This document shows, in pieces, positions 38,295 through 55,380 of a DNA stretch of 64,000 bases. Within the stretch, counting starts at the first letter, position 1. The number at the start of each line of letters is the position of its first letter. A program made the translations under genes and the position numbers. The DNA is taken from NCBI GenBank assembly GCA_963573385.1, contig CAUYLG010033144.1:1-64000 (forward strand), given 5' to 3'. The notes under the pieces are model-generated. The model did not search any database. It saw only the letters and a list, made by a program, of their open reading frames with translations, and was not told the DNA's origin. Source of the stretch: Cacajao melanocephalus. Its lineage: Eukaryota > Chordata > Mammalia > Primates > Pitheciidae.

Positions 38295-39746
38295 TTTTGC
38301 TTCAAATGCCCTTGGACACCTTTTTTTAAATGAATCTTCTTGTTCATAAAAATTTAAATTCTAAAGTAACTCAAATGATTATTCATTAAATAATGTATTA
38401 ATGCTTTTTGTAACTAATGGATATCTTTGCAGTATGGAAAAACACATTATTTTATTTCATCTTATATTTTACAGTTACCATTGCACCATTTTTTTGTCCG
38501 AACAAATTGTTAAAATCCTCTTTATTCTCATTTTGGAAGATCATTTGTTTGTTAACAGAGATGTAATATTAAACAGACAATCTCAGAGGAGAATGACAGC
38601 ACAAAGGTCAGGCGTGTGGTATAGATTTATATACACACGTGCATACAGAAACATATATAGTCACTTCTTAGCCCACACAGATGAATATATGTATATGCGT
38701 GTGTCTATATCACATGCTATAAATAAATATATATAGACATTATATATTTTCCATCCTGTTTACAAAGGACAATAAGAATTCATGTAAAGCATGGTGATTT
38801 TGGTAAGACCTAGCAGCTTTTTCAAATTTTAATATATTTTGAAGTGGTAACGTTGGATTTTCCAAGCATGACTTCAGTAATAACTGAATTTTATAACCCT
38901 TCAATGAGATACAAATCTTAATCACAATCTTGTTCATTTTTCAAGTTCACTGCATATCATTTTATTACCTTTAATGTTTTGAAATAACTTGGGATGTTAT
39001 TTGATCCTAAAAATAAAAAGCAAAGGTGTATCTTTTATGGCCAACTTACAACTTTTAACATTTTCATGTGAAAACATCTTTTTCAAAATAATGACCCATC
39101 CTCCTCTATAGACTGTAGGCTCAGGGACTACTGAAAGTAAAGTTTCACCCATGTTGGATGTTCACTTTCATTTGGCTTTGCTTTTTCTTAGTAAAAGCAC
39201 CCCCTTGTTTGCTGCAGAGCAGCAAAAGCCTTTCTGAAATCACAAAATCTTTTAGAAGTTCTGACTCCAGAGACTTTGGTTTTTAAAAGAACCCTCAAGG
39301 TACCCCAGACAACACTCTCAGGATTTACATTTTTGAAAAGTTGATCTGCATTTAACACATAGATTTTGATTATATACATAATGTAACCATGTCAAAGGTA
39401 GTAGACTTGAAAATAGTGATTTGAATCAGATGTTAATACTCTCAGGAGCGTAAGTAAATATCACTGTAGATGGTAGGAAGTATTAAGGACTAGAAGAGAT
39501 ACATTTAAAATTATAAAGAAGTTGAAGGTGATTACTCTCAACTAGGAAGGGCTAAAGAGGTTTGGGGAAAGTAGAATTTGAGTAGAGCCCTTTAGGGTAA
39601 ATAAAATTTAGAAATGGAGAAATATGAAGAAGAAAAAGAAAAGCAAAGATGTATCGAGTGAAATAATGAATGCACATTTTCCCCTAAGAAATTTCCATAT
39701 TCTGTTGACATAGTGCCCTAGTTTTATGATTAATGATCCTAAATCA

Positions 39747-40163
<417 letters not shown>

Positions 40164-40495
40164 TTAACAGTTATCAAAATGTTGCCATACTTGATCCTTT
40201 TCTTTTTATTCCTAAAGCATTTCCAAGCAAATTCAAAACCTAATATTATTTCACCTCTATATTCTTCAGCATGCAGCTCTAAAAATATGGTTATTTTCTC
40301 ATATAAACACAGTGCTGTTATCATACATAAAATATACAGACATTTTCCTTGTTATTACTTAACACCTAGTCCATATTCAGATGTCTTTATTTGTCTTAAC
40401 AATATCTTCAGTTTAGCCAGGATCCAAACCATACCGCGTAAGGACTTTTAATCTAGACCTGTTATTTCTAATCCACACTCCTACGCCCCTCCTCC

Positions 40496-40810
40496 TTTTT
40501 TTCGGGGGAAGGGGGATGGAATCTTACTCTGTCGCCAAGGCTGGAGTGTCGCCCAGGCTGGAGTGCAGTGGCACGATCATAACTCACTGCAGCTTTGAAC
40601 TTCTGGGCTCAAGCAATCCTCCCACTTCAGCCTCCCAAGTAGCCGTGACTACAGGCACATGCTACCACACCCAGCTAATTTTTTATTTTTTGTAGAGATG
40701 GGGTCTTGCTGTGTTGCCCAGGATGGTCTCAAACTCCTGGACTTAAGCAATCCTTCTGCCTCAGCTTCCCAAAGGGCTGAGATTATAGGTGTGAGCCACC
40801 ATGCCCAGCC
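40496..40810 (-). mobile_element. Alu (J-like) with 17-bp internal tandem duplication
   Basis: A reverse-complement Alu. GTCGCCAAGGCTGGAGT (40531) is directly repeated as GTCGCCCAGGCTGGAGT (40548), one base different. Confidence 0.92.
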
Positions 40811-41307
40811 CCTTCCTTTTGCCATACAATTGATTTGTTGAAGAAACCAGATCTTTTGTTCAGAATATCTCACTTTCAGGATTTGTCTGTTTACTTCCTT
40901 GTAGTGGTATTTAAATTATTGTTCTGTCTCTGTAACTGGCATTTAGTCCTAAGTACTTGAGTAGATTTAAGTTCAATTTTTTTTTCTTAAAGTGTATTTT
41001 GCTGCTATATACTTCTTATTACTCTACATCAGTAGGCACAGAATGTCAGATTGTCACATTCTTAGTGATACTGACTCATTTCATTGGGAAATTATTTTTT
41101 AATTCAGTCATTCCTTTCACGTTTATTAGCTGAAAACCATCTATAAAGTTGAACTTCAGTTACCCTGAAATATACTTCATACAGGAGTCAGGATATATAT
41201 ACAATTCTTTTTTGTTTTACTTGCCAGTCTTCAGTGAAAAGAGTTGATAGAGTTGATATAGTTACCTCCAGTGACGAGCATAGGGTTTTGGAAAGAGGAA
41301 ATGGACT

Positions 41308-41428
41308 CTTCTCTTCTCTTCTCCCCTCCCCTTCTCTTTTCTTTTCTTTTCTCCTTTCTCTCTACCCCCAACTTCTCTCTCCCACTTTCCCTCTTCCCTT
41401 GCCTCCCTTCTTCTTTCTCTTTCTCTTG
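41308..41428. repeat. Polypyrimidine-rich tract
   Basis: About 120 bases are almost only C and T on the plus strand, with very few purine interruptions. The complementary strand is purine-rich and could form triplex DNA. Confidence 0.85.
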
Positions 41429-41833
41429 TTTTCGTGTTCATATTGTACCATCTTGACCAATGCCAATTCCTTCATGTTGCCTACTGGATTTTGACACAAC
41501 CCCATTTGTGTTTGATAGCTTTCTTTTCTGGTAAAAGAAAAACTTCCCAAGTTTATCTTGTATATTTCCTGTATATCTTGTATATTTCCACAGATCTGGA
41601 ATTAGCAATTTCTCCCAGAAACATTAGTTCCTTTTGATGATGAATGGTGTTTAGGAATCATAATTTGGCACTAGAGATGCCCATTGCCACTGGGATGTCA
41701 TTATTCTAGTCCTTTACAAGGAACAGAAATAGGAAATAGGTAGGTTTGAAAAGAAGAAAAAAAATCAATGAGCTTATACTATTTTCCGGTTCAGATTTAA
41801 CATTACTGTTGTGTATTTATTTGTGTTATTTAA

Positions 41834-41989
<156 letters not shown>

Positions 41990-42514
41990 TAAGAGCATTA
42001 TTATAATTATTTATTTGCTTTATTCAACAAGAATTATATAAAATAGCCTGAAAGTAGTAGTACCACTATCACTACTACTACCAAGATTATTAAATGAAGT
42101 TAAAGACTAAGGTTTTTTTCAGCATTTGCCCTTAAAATAAATTTCACTGTGGGTATGCTGACAAAATGCTGTCCTAAAGTCACTTGAAAGGATTTTTGTT
42201 TCTGCATGGTTATGTCATCAGCTTGATGTACACTGAGGTTCATTCATTTCATCTAGTTTTGATTCATAGGGAGTTTTTCTAAAACTTAACTTTCTGAGTA
42301 TTTAGACCATTTACCTAACTCCAAATTGGAAGCTGTATAACAAAATGCATTCAGAGAAGTCTTGTTTTCATGCCTTTTTCCCATACCCTTTACACTCCTT
42401 ATCCTGTAGGCTGCTGTTTTGATTTATTTATTATTGTTATCTTTCTAGTGTATCTCATTGCAAATATGAGGAAATGTGGATTATATATTGCTTACCTGGG
42501 TATCAGTGCCCTTT

Positions 42515-42847
42515 TAGAGTATTTTACAGGCTGGGCTCAGTGACTCACGCCTGTAATTCCAGCACTTTGTGAGGCCAAGGCAGGCGGATCACAAAGTCAG
42601 GAGTTCGAGACCAGCCTGACCAACATAATGAAACCCTGTCTCTACTAAAAATACAAAAATTAGCTGGGCGTGGTGACGCATGCCTGTAATCCCAGCTACT
42701 CAGGAGGCTGAGGCAGGAGAATTGCTTGAATCCAGAAGGCGGAGGTTCTAGTGAGCTGAGATCGCACCACTGCCTCCAGCCTGGGGGACAGAGCAAGACT
42801 CCATCTCAAAAATAATAATAATAAAATAAAAAATAGAGCATTTTACA
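42515..42847 (+). mobile_element. Alu, full length, with 14-bp target-site duplication
   Basis: A complete Alu from 42529 with a (AAT)n/(AAAAT) tail. TAGAGTATTTTACA (42515-42528) and TAGAGCATTTTACA (42834-42847) flank it, with one mismatch. Confidence 0.93.
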
Positions 42848-43973
42848 GATTTGGAACATTTGACAATAGAAGTGTAATCATGTAAGCATCTCCCTTGGAA
42901 ATGGAGATTCTGTAATAGCTATATTTTCCTCTAATTACTTCATGCAATTTGTTTGATCTTTCAAATAGGTCATGCCTGCACTAAAAGATAAAATATTTGC
43001 TGCTTGATATGTACTTAGGTTATGACAAGATAAAATAACCATATTATGAAATGAAGTAAATATTCAAGAGGCAAGCCATTTGCTTGAGGAATTAAATCCA
43101 TTTATAGTTGTGCTATAATTGTCTGAATGCTAAAATTTGAGCTGTGAGGATCAAGAAGAATAAGGAATAATGATTGATTTGAAGAATCAACATAAAACTG
43201 GTTCTCATAATTGTCTTTGGGTATTTGTTTTTTTGATCCAATCTGAAATATGGAAATGACTGTGTTACGGTTTGGCATCTTAAGGACTGATACTCTAAAT
43301 ATAATTTCTTCCAACTTCTGAATATTTATTTATATACCTCAGTTAGAAAAACTGAATACCTGATGTGTTGATTTTCTATTTCCACATAATAATTGACCCT
43401 GAAAATTAGTGATTTGAAGAAATAAACATCAATTACTTCCTAGTTTCTTGTGGTTGGGGATTTGGATGGTTCTGGCTCAGGTCTGTCCTCAAGATGGTGA
43501 CTGGGACCACAGGCAGAAGCATCCAGAAGCTTCTGTGAGGCTAGAGAAGCCGCTTCAAGCTCATGCACAGCTGTCGGTAGGAGGCCCCAGGGACCTCCTC
43601 ATAAGGCAGCTTCAGCATCCTCCCTAGAGTAGCTGGGTGCCCCCACAGAAGCCACAGCCTGTTTTATGACGTACCCTTAGAGGTGACATGTGGTTATTTT
43701 CACTATGTGCTGCCAGCCATCCAGCTCAGCCTGTCCAGTCTGTCAGGGAACTCTGCCAGTGTGTAAATGCCAGGAGGCCAGCCACTGCACTTGGGCTTAG
43801 TATTTCTGGGACTTTTCATAAAAATCAGAAAGCAAAAATATGAAGATTATGCATATGTGTGTATCACTGATCCATATATGAGGTTTTATGGATATGATTG
43901 TAAAATTTCAATGATCTTTTTTTTGTATTTGTTGTGAGGAGGGGTTAGGTTTTTTTGTGTGTGTCTGTTTTCT

Positions 43974-44275
43974 TTTTTTGAGACAGGGTCTCACTCTGGG
44001 ATTTTTTTGAGACTGGGTCTCGGCCAGACTGGAGTACAATAGTGCAATGTCAGCTCACTGCAACCTCCATCAAGCGATCCTCCCACCTCAGCCTCCTAAG
44101 TAGCTGGGACTTTAGGCACGTGCCACCACACTCTGCTCATTTTTTTGTATTTTTTTATAGAGATGAGGTTTCCCTATGTTGCTCAAGCTGGTCTCAAACT
44201 CCTGAACTCACACAGTCTGCCTACCTTAGCCTCTCAAAGTGCTGGGATTATAGGCATGAGCTACTGAGTCCAGCC
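43974..44275 (-). mobile_element. Old Alu (J-like) with duplicated tail-side segment
   Basis: A reverse-complement Alu. The segment TTTTTTTGAGACAGGGTCTC at 43974 is repeated as TTTTTTTGAGACTGGGTCTC at about 44003, and part of the left arm is missing. Confidence 0.88.
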
Positions 44276-45272
44276 GAGGAGGAGTTAGCTTAAAATACAA
44301 CGTGAGAATCTGTTTCTCAAGGTACACGATATTTCTGAGACTGATCAAAAACTGAAATCTGAGGAAGAAAAGTAAGTTGTGTAGTAAAGAATATGTTTTT
44401 TCACTGAAATGATTTTCCTCCCAAATGTTGAACTTCCCTGTTCAAAAGCTTCTGTAAAATTCATGGAAGTGGTTGCAAAGTTTTTACCTGTGGCATCATT
44501 TTGTTACCATTTAAGAATGGCAGTTCACTTTTAGAAGTAAATAAGTAAGCCATTGTGAGGGAATTTATGAACTTTGTGTGCAGTTTAGGAGCCAGCTATT
44601 CAGACTTTGATAATTTGGATTACTGGTTTCATCATGTTTGCACACAATAGCTGAATAATGAGGATCGTTAAACTCCTTATGCAGACATATCCAACTTGTG
44701 TTTGCAGCTAACCCTGGAGGCTCTGTGCAGCTGGGGAGGTGAGGACGGGCTCTTTATTGACTTGACAAGCTGTGAGTTTGCATTACAGGCCAAGCAGCTC
44801 ATGACCCATTCTATTTGTCACTGGTTTGTGGTGGGAAAACAGGTAAAGAAATCCTGCTGAAAATCCCTCCTTCTGCACGTTTTTATGAATAACGCCAGTG
44901 TTTATAGCAGTAAGGGCACTGTGATCAAATCCTCCAAAAGCTGTAATGCTAGCAGCATGGAGCCATTGTGGGGCCAGCTGTGGGCGGTGTTGGTTTCTCT
45001 GTGAGGGATTGCTTATTCAACAGAAAACTCCGGACGAGAACTTACTATGCAATTAAACAGAAGAAAACAAGTGATATTTCAGGGAGAAAAACATAGAGAA
45101 GCAAAGAAGTATGAAACAAATAAAAGTTGGCAATAAAGGCCAATAGAAATCCAAAATTATTTTTACAATGATCAATTTAGGTCAAGCGATGATAGCTTAT
45201 CTCATAAGTGATGAAAAATTATATCATGCTATACTGTTAAATATTTTTTTTTGTTCAAATTAAAGAAATAAT

Positions 45273-45637
<365 letters not shown>

Positions 45638-46712
45638 TAAGTCAAACTAACTTTCGAACTCCAGTGAATTTGCTCTTGAATTTCAAAAGAGTTGGGAAAA
45701 ATGGGTTACTTTAGTGCCTATATACCAGTCTAATCCCTTGAAAACAGAAACTTAGGATAAAAGTTTGTCTTGTCAACACTGAGTAGCCACTTCAATGTTT
45801 TTTCTTTTACCTCTTAGAAAATTTGAGTCAGAACTATATAGGTATATTTTAATTTAAAAGGGGTAATGTAATTGAACTGGGAACGTTAGGCATTTTTGAA
45901 GGATATCTTATTATTACAGCTATTTTTAGCAAAATGCTATTTCTCTAAATTGAAAAAAAAAATGAGAACATATGCACAAGCAGACATTTCTGAGATTTTA
46001 AGTATTAACCCATGAAATCGGTCAACAATCTGTTTGTATCTGTTAGTCTCACTGCTAATTTTAAGCCATTCTAATGGGCACCATTAGCAGGCCTTACAGG
46101 TAAGGGAGAAATCTAAGAAACAGGAAGAAAATTAAAGGGCATTGGAAAAGAGTCAGGGAAGGCAAATAATATTCTTTATGTGTTTGGTATAGCTGAAAAC
46201 AATGTAAAACCATTTCCAGAAAACAGAACCAATCCTTCAGTATCTGATTTTACCTGGTATTGGGAATGACTAGGTGCTTGAGGAACTAGAATCCGTGTTG
46301 GCAAACAGAAATCTCAGTGGTCTTGGGACTCATTAAGCAGATGGAAGGAAGGTAGACAGGGAGGAAAGAACAGAGGAAATGGGCCTGAATTTTAAAACAT
46401 TTTAAAGAGGCAAAAATTGTCAAAAGTAAAATAATTACTTTACAGAGGAGTTCTCACGGCAGTAGTAGGTATTATGCTTATTAAAGCTGATTAATATTTC
46501 TTGAGCTGCTGTGTTTAATACTACAGGTAATCCAAAGACAAGATACAAACCTCATTCTTAAGAAATTGACTGCCTAATGTAGATGATAGAGATAGATCTG
46601 CACACAGTTGGGGCACAAAGCAACCATGGGCAGTGTATTTCTTTGAAAAGGCAAGACCCAAAACTACCAACCAACCTTAATATCTAAAGGCTGATCCAAA
46701 AAAAAAATAAAA

Positions 46713-46990
46713 TTTTTTTTTTGAGATGGAGTCTCACTTTGTCACCCAGGCTGGAGTGCAGTGGTGTGATCTCAGCTCACTGCAACCTCTGCCTCCTGGG
46801 TTCAGGCGATTCCAGGAATAGCTGGGATTACAAGTGTGCACCACCATGCCTGGCTAATTTTTGTATTTTTAGGAGAAACGGGGTTTCACCATGTTGGCCA
46901 GGCTGGTCTCAAACTCCTGACCTCAGGTGATCTGCCTGCCCCAGCCTGCCAAAGTACTGGGATTACAGGCGTGAGCCACCATGCCCAGCC
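46713..46990 (-). mobile_element. Alu, nearly full length
   Basis: A reverse-complement Alu from a T-run and GAGATGGAGTCTCACTTTG to CACCATGCCCAGCC, with a short deletion after GGTTCAGGCGATTCC. Confidence 0.93.
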
Positions 46991-47310
46991 CAAATTCATT
47001 ACTTTATGTATAAAATTGCCATCGTTGTAGGAGGTTTCTCTTCCCTTCCATTGGCCCTGTCCTTGTTTGTCTGTTATGGATGACATACTCAACTTAGATG
47101 CACTCAATCATGCAGCTCCTTGATCTCACTCAGAGCTTTGAATTCCACAAATATAGGACTAGACTTTGGTCAAGATTTGTCTGGAAGGCTTTTTAACCAA
47201 GCTATCATTTTTTTCCCCAGTAAATTAGTAAAGTATAACATACACACAGGAAAGTGAATTAATTTTAAGTATATAACGCAAGCCATCCTTTAAAAATTCC
47301 TAGTAACAGT

Positions 47311-47390
47311 TTAGATGTATACATTGTGTGTACACATTAGATGTATACATTGTGTGTACACAACAGTTTAGATGTGTACATTGTGACAGG
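47311..47390. repeat. 26-bp minisatellite, about 3 copies
   Basis: Two identical 26-bp units begin TTAGATGTATACATTGTGTG and end TACACA (47311-47336, 47337-47362). A diverged third copy follows at 47368-47390. Confidence 0.93.
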
Positions 47391-47407
47391 TGTTTTCATC
47401 TTTTTCC

Positions 47408-47689
47408 TTTTTTTGGTTTTTTTGAGATGGAGTCTCACTCTGTCACCCAGGCTGGAGTACACTGGCACCATCTCAGCTCACTGTAACCTCTGCCTCCTGG
47501 TTCAAGCAATTCTCCAGCCTCAGGCTCCCAAGTAGCTGGGTTTACAGGTGTGTGCCACCACACCCAGCTAATTTTTGTATTTTTAGTAGAGACGGGGTTT
47601 CACTGTCTTGGCCAGGCTGGTCTTGAACTCCTGCCCACCTTGGCCTCCCAAAGTGCTGGGATTACACGTGTGAGCCACTATGCCCAGGC
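47408..47689 (-). mobile_element. Alu, nearly full length
   Basis: A reverse-complement Alu from a T-rich side and GAGATGGAGTCTCACTCTG to GAGCCACTATGCCCAGG. It lies only 70 bp from the plus-strand Alu nest at 47760. Confidence 0.93.
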
Positions 47690-47759
47690 TTTTTTGTTAT
47701 TTTTATTATACAAGTTATATTTGTTAATTGTAAATAAATCAAAAGGAAAAAAAAACATC

Positions 47760-49660
<1,901 letters not shown>

Positions 49661-51679
49661 GTACCATCCAACAAGTTATAATTGAGCTAATTCTCAATTG
49701 CACATGCATAATTATTGCATAGAAAAGCACAAGAATATCTAAAAATTATTTTAGACAATAGCTTCAGTCTTTACCTCAGACAAACATTTTCCACTGTAAT
49801 AGCCAGCAGATAGTAAAGTTAAAACAAAGTGATAACCAAATTCTTTGCAAGTAGTTTTCTAAGACCCCGTCCATCAATCCTGTGAATGGGTAATAAGATA
49901 GAAGATGTTTCCCTTGAATAACCTCCTCTTGTTGGTAACTTAAATTTTCATGCTTATTTTTGCTTGCAGTCATATTGATCACAACTCTCTTTTTTTCTTC
50001 CTGTCCTCCTTCTTCCTCCCTCTCTTCTTTCTGCACCCCAAATTAACTCCATTAACCAACAACTGAAAATGCCTGGGTTGTCCTCAAGCCTCCTGACCTA
50101 AAATTGTAATTCTTTCACTTGCTCTGTTTCTTCTCTTTTCTTTCTTTCTGTTTTCATTGATATTCCATATTCCTCTCACCTGTCCTTCATCCCTTCCCAC
50201 ATTATAAAGCATATTACTATGCTACTTTTTTTTGGGTGGGGGACTATAATCTTGATTGGACAGAAAAATACGCTAAAAGTATCATGTCATCTGGAAAATT
50301 ACTACTTTCAGGATCAGCTTTTGTTTCTTAGTTTGAATTTGAACACAGTTCATTTTAATAGTCATCAGGTACCTATTAAATGCCAATTGTCATGTTAAAC
50401 ACTGGGGATGCAGAAATGAAAAAGGCTTTTTGTTCCTTTGAGGAACTACCGATACAGCAGGGGTAGCAAATACATGTACAAACTATTCAAATCAGTTTTT
50501 AGCCTTATGAAATTGGATCAGTTTCTTTCAGTGTTCAGTATATTTTAGGAAAGCATGAATATTCTGCATTTATTGAAAACAGTTTTTTTTAAATGTCCAT
50601 TGGGTTAATTTCATTATTCATTTTCAAACCTATATATTTGCTGGTTTTTTGACTGCTTTGTTCTGTCAATTATGCAAGGAGATAAGTATGCTTACATCTC
50701 TGGCTATGATTGTGGATTCGTCTGTTTCTTACTGTTATTCAGTTTTTGCTTTATATATTTGCAGATATGTTATTGGGTACATAGAAATTTTAAACTTTTA
50801 AAGCTTCCTGGCAGATTGGAACCTTTTATCATCATGAAGTAGCCTTTATCATCACTTGTGGTTCTTGCCTTAAAGTCTATTTTGTGTGATATTACTTTTC
50901 TTTGTATTTCTGTACATCTTTTTATAGCCTCTCAGTTTCAGCCCTTCTATTGCTAGATGCACCTCTGGGCATTAGAATATATTGGGTTTCGCTGTTTCAT
51001 ACAGCCTGACAACTGAATCACTTACACCATTTATATGATATAATCATTGATACTTTGAGATTAGAATCTACCTTATTATTTTGTGCTACTTACCTTACTG
51101 TTCAATGTTTTGGGTTTTTTTCTCTCTCTCTCCTTTTATCAGATCGAGGTTTTTTTTTTTTTTTTGATCATTCCATTTTCTTCATACTATACTTTGTAAT
51201 TTTTGCATGGTTACCCTAGAAATTACCACACTTTTAAGTTATTCACTACCTTTACACTGCATTTTATATAATAGAGGGACATTAAAATACTTTAGCTCTG
51301 TTTACCCATTACTGGCTTACATATTACTATGTTATGTAATTAATTATGTAAGCATTTGCAAGATCTGCATAACTCAGTGAACCAGTATTTTCCAAATGAC
51401 CAATGACATTATAAAATTATGCATGGGTAAATTTTGTATTCAAAGTGCTAAACAGAGCAATAAATTTTAATGTAACAGATTATAAATGCCTATTGATATG
51501 GTTTCAGATTACACATTGCAACTATAACTTATAAGAAACTATCACTTGTTGCATTTAATACAGCATTAGAGACGAACTTATACTATTATCTGAAAAGTCT
51601 TTTCAAATAGTTCTCCCTTCTCTAGTTACATATGTCTACATTAAAGAGATTTGCAAAAATATAAAACAGTGCCAGTCTT

Positions 51680-51812
51680 GGCCAGGCACAGTGGCATACC
51701 CTTATAATCCCAGCTACTCGGTAGGCTGAGGCAGGAGGATTGCTTGAGCCCAGGAATTCAAGATCAGCCTGGGCAACAGAGAAAGACACCATTCTCAAAG
51801 GAAAAAGAACCA
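51680..51812 (+). mobile_element. Alu-like monomer
   Basis: A single-arm element: GGCCAGGCACAGTGGCATAC joins directly to TAATCCCAGCTACTCGGTAG and CCTGGGCAACAGAGAAAGAC, with a short A-rich end. Confidence 0.82.
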
Positions 51813-51902
51813 AAACATTGGCAGTCATTACCAAATTTTTGTCTTGTAAAATCTGTTAACATGTAATGGGTTCACTATTGTCACTTTTAAATGAATTACT
51901 AA

Positions 51903-52298
<396 letters not shown>

Positions 52299-53794
52299 TA
52301 ATAAAGTTTAAGAATTTAAAGGGGTCCTAGGATCAAAAATTTGAGAATTGTTGCTTTATAATTTTTTTTTATTAAGTGTCTGCTGGTGGCAAATTCTTAC
52401 ATTTTGCCTGCCTGTAAATGTCTTTGTTTCATCTTTATTCTTGAAAGATGTTTTCAAAGACACAATTTATTTTTCTTTAGCATGTTGAAGATGTTATTCC
52501 ACTATCTTCTAGATTTCATTGCTAATTAAGAAATCAGCTGTCATCTATTTCTTCTTTGAAAGGAATAGTCCTTTTTTCCTCCTGGCTGCCTTTCAGATTT
52601 TTCCTCTGTTCCTATGATGTTTTATAGCTTCACTTTGATGTGTCTAGATACAGATTTACTTTTATTTATCTTGCCTGGGGTTTGTTGGGCTTCATAAATC
52701 TGTGGATTGGTATCTTTCATCAGTTCTGTAAAAGTCTCAGGCGTTCTTTGTTAACATTTGTCTCTGCCCCATTCTTCCTCTAGAATTATGATCAAACATG
52801 TACTAATTAGACCTTTTTATTGTAATCTCTTTGCTTCTCAGGCTATGCTCTGGAAATTTATTTTGTCCTAATACTCAGTTTATAGTTCTGTCTTAAGTTG
52901 TTTCCAATCTGCTATTAAATCCCTCCGTTGAATTTTAAATCTCAGTTACTGTATTTTTTAATTTATAGAAGGTCTGTTTGGTTCTTTTCAAATTCACTAG
53001 ATCAAGTCACTCTAACTTCCTACCACCGATATTTCCAACCTTGGCCTTTTATTATTATTATGTTTTTTAACGTTGTAAGCAGAGTTGTTTTATAGTTGAT
53101 AATTCTCATATCTGTGGTCTTTGTGAGTCTCTTCATACTAGCTGTTATTTCTTCCAGTTTTCCCTGATCCCACCTTACCTATTCATAGGTTTGATTATCT
53201 TTGATTATATGCTGCTTATTTTTTAAAAAAAAAAGATAATTATCTGTATTAATAATCTGAGACTTAGATTTTAAGATACTTCCCCTCAGGATTGTTGTGT
53301 GTGAGCAGGTTGCAAGTCGAAATTACTTTAAATGTAGAGTATCCTAGAACACCAGAGGTGAAAATTCATGAGATTCTGATTAATCTTTACCTTCTGGGTA
53401 TAGCCCTTTGGGGATCCTTAGTGTCAGGAGGGAGTTCTATTAGACTTTCCACTTTGGGCAGATCCTGTGCTTGGACATTTCTCCTCTTCATCATAACCAA
53501 AGATTAGACTTCCCTAATTTGTAAATGCCCTCAGGGTAAAACATCTGTGTTCTGCTTACCTCTCAGGGTCTCTGCTTTTTCCCTTAGCTTTGGTTCCAAA
53601 ACTTGTGTGTTAAACCATATGGGAAACTGCCTCTAGAAATAGCATTTTAAAATGTTAAGTCTAACCATAAAAACAGAGAATGCTTACCCTCTGGTTATAA
53701 ATGCCATAGCAATAACTTTGAGCTCCTATATTACATGCCTTATATGTAAGGCAAACCTCATTTAGTACACATTGAGAGAGTGTCATATACTTAC

Positions 53795-54065
53795 TAAGAT
53801 CACAGGCTCTAAAATCAGACTGCCTGTTTAAAGCCTGGCCCTGCCCTGTAGGAGTAGCCTGTGTTAATTTATGCAACATACTTAATCTCTCTATGCCTTG
53901 GTTTCTTCATTTACAAAAGTAGAATAATAGCTTGCCTTATGTGGTCATTATGGAAAACAAATGAGCTGAAGCAAGTAAACATTTAGTACAGTGCCAGGCT
54001 CACAATTGGCTTTCAAGTGCTTAGGACAGTCAGACATATAGTAAGTGCTCAATAAATACAATAAA
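53795..54065 (-). mobile_element. MIR fossil
   Basis: Reverse-complement MIR pattern: AATCAGACTGCCTG, TTGGTTTCTTCATTTACAAA, AGTACAGTGCCAGGCTCAC and AGTAAGTGCTCAATAAATA. Confidence 0.75.
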
Positions 54066-55169
54066 TAGTCACTAGTTATTATGTTAAGCATTTATCAAGT
54101 GTCTGCTGCACCAACAGGCCTGTGTTAAGTTCTCTTGATCTTTGTCTGTCTTCAACTTAGGAAGGTGATTTCCCTTGCAGGAAACAAATAGAGAACAATT
54201 AGCTGTAATGAAATTATTTGCTGAAATAATGGTGAAGTTTTTGACGTAACTTAATATTTGATAAATTTATGATCAGAATAGTGAAGAGTACCTTGTGGTG
54301 AAAGTGGTTTCTAAACTAGGATTGTAAGGACGTGGAGCTGTGCAGGATGGCAGCAGTGAGGCCAGAGGCTGTCATGAGCAACAGCCATGAACATGACACA
54401 CCAACAGCCACGAACATGACACACCTGGCTGGCACTTCCCACGTGGATGCAGTTTTTAAAGTGTTTCTCCGTATTGAGGTTCTCACTACAACCCTCTGAG
54501 GCAGCCATTGATGAGAAAAGCACAGCCTAAACAATTGTGTAGAATAGTAGAAAGAGACAGGCTGGGACAGTCCACAGGCTGACAATTACTGAGATGAGGA
54601 TGGGCACATTCCACAGACCAGAAACTTTATTTCTAGGAATGGGGCTTAGAGAAATCCTTGAACAGTTCTATTTATGAGTCAGTGTGTAAATTTACAAGTG
54701 AACGTGTCCTACTTTCAGTAGGATGATGGACAAAAACCTTTGGCTTACTAATACGTGGAACACAATTTAGCAATTAGAATAAATAATGTAGATCTGTATG
54801 TGTCAACGTGGATATATTAAGAGACATACAACTAAGTGGAAAAAGCTCGTTGCAGAGGATAACTAGAGTGTAACATTGTGTGTATAAAAGTTAAAAGACA
54901 GCAAACGGTAATGCAGTATGCCTTGTTTATGGACACCTTCAAAGGCAGGAGAGGTACAGAGAACAAAGACAAAGTACCAAGAGCAGTAAATAAAAACATA
55001 CCTGTGTAGGGCAGTGGTTGCTCTGGGACAGGGAAGGAAGTTCATCTGAAAGAAGTACGGCAAAGGCTAACGTATTTTATCTCTGATTATTACCTAGGTG
55101 TCTGTTATATTGTTTTCTCTGTGTGAAATGATATATATACTTTATTATTATTATTAAAGAAGCTTAAAA

Positions 55170-55380
55170 AGCAAGCTTTGGAATCAAGTAGACCTTGGTT
55201 CAAAAGCTGCTGTCTGTTTACTCAAATTCCTTTCTCTCACTGATCTTCAGTTTCCTCATCTGCAAAATAGGGTATTCATTACTTCTTTGATGGTCTCATG
55301 AGGACTGGATGAAATATTTGTAAAGTGCCCAGTGTAACCTCTGACTTCTTATAGGTCCTCAATAAATAGTGCTATTTATA
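55170..55380 (-). mobile_element. MIR fossil
   Basis: Reverse-complement MIR pattern: GTAGACCTTGGTTCAAAAGC, CAGTTTCCTCATCTGCAAAA and GGTCCTCAATAAATAG. Confidence 0.72.

Noticed and set aside
47311..47390. CRISPR-like array
   Set aside because: The repeats are directly adjacent without spacers and number only three, in a primate intron. It is a minisatellite.
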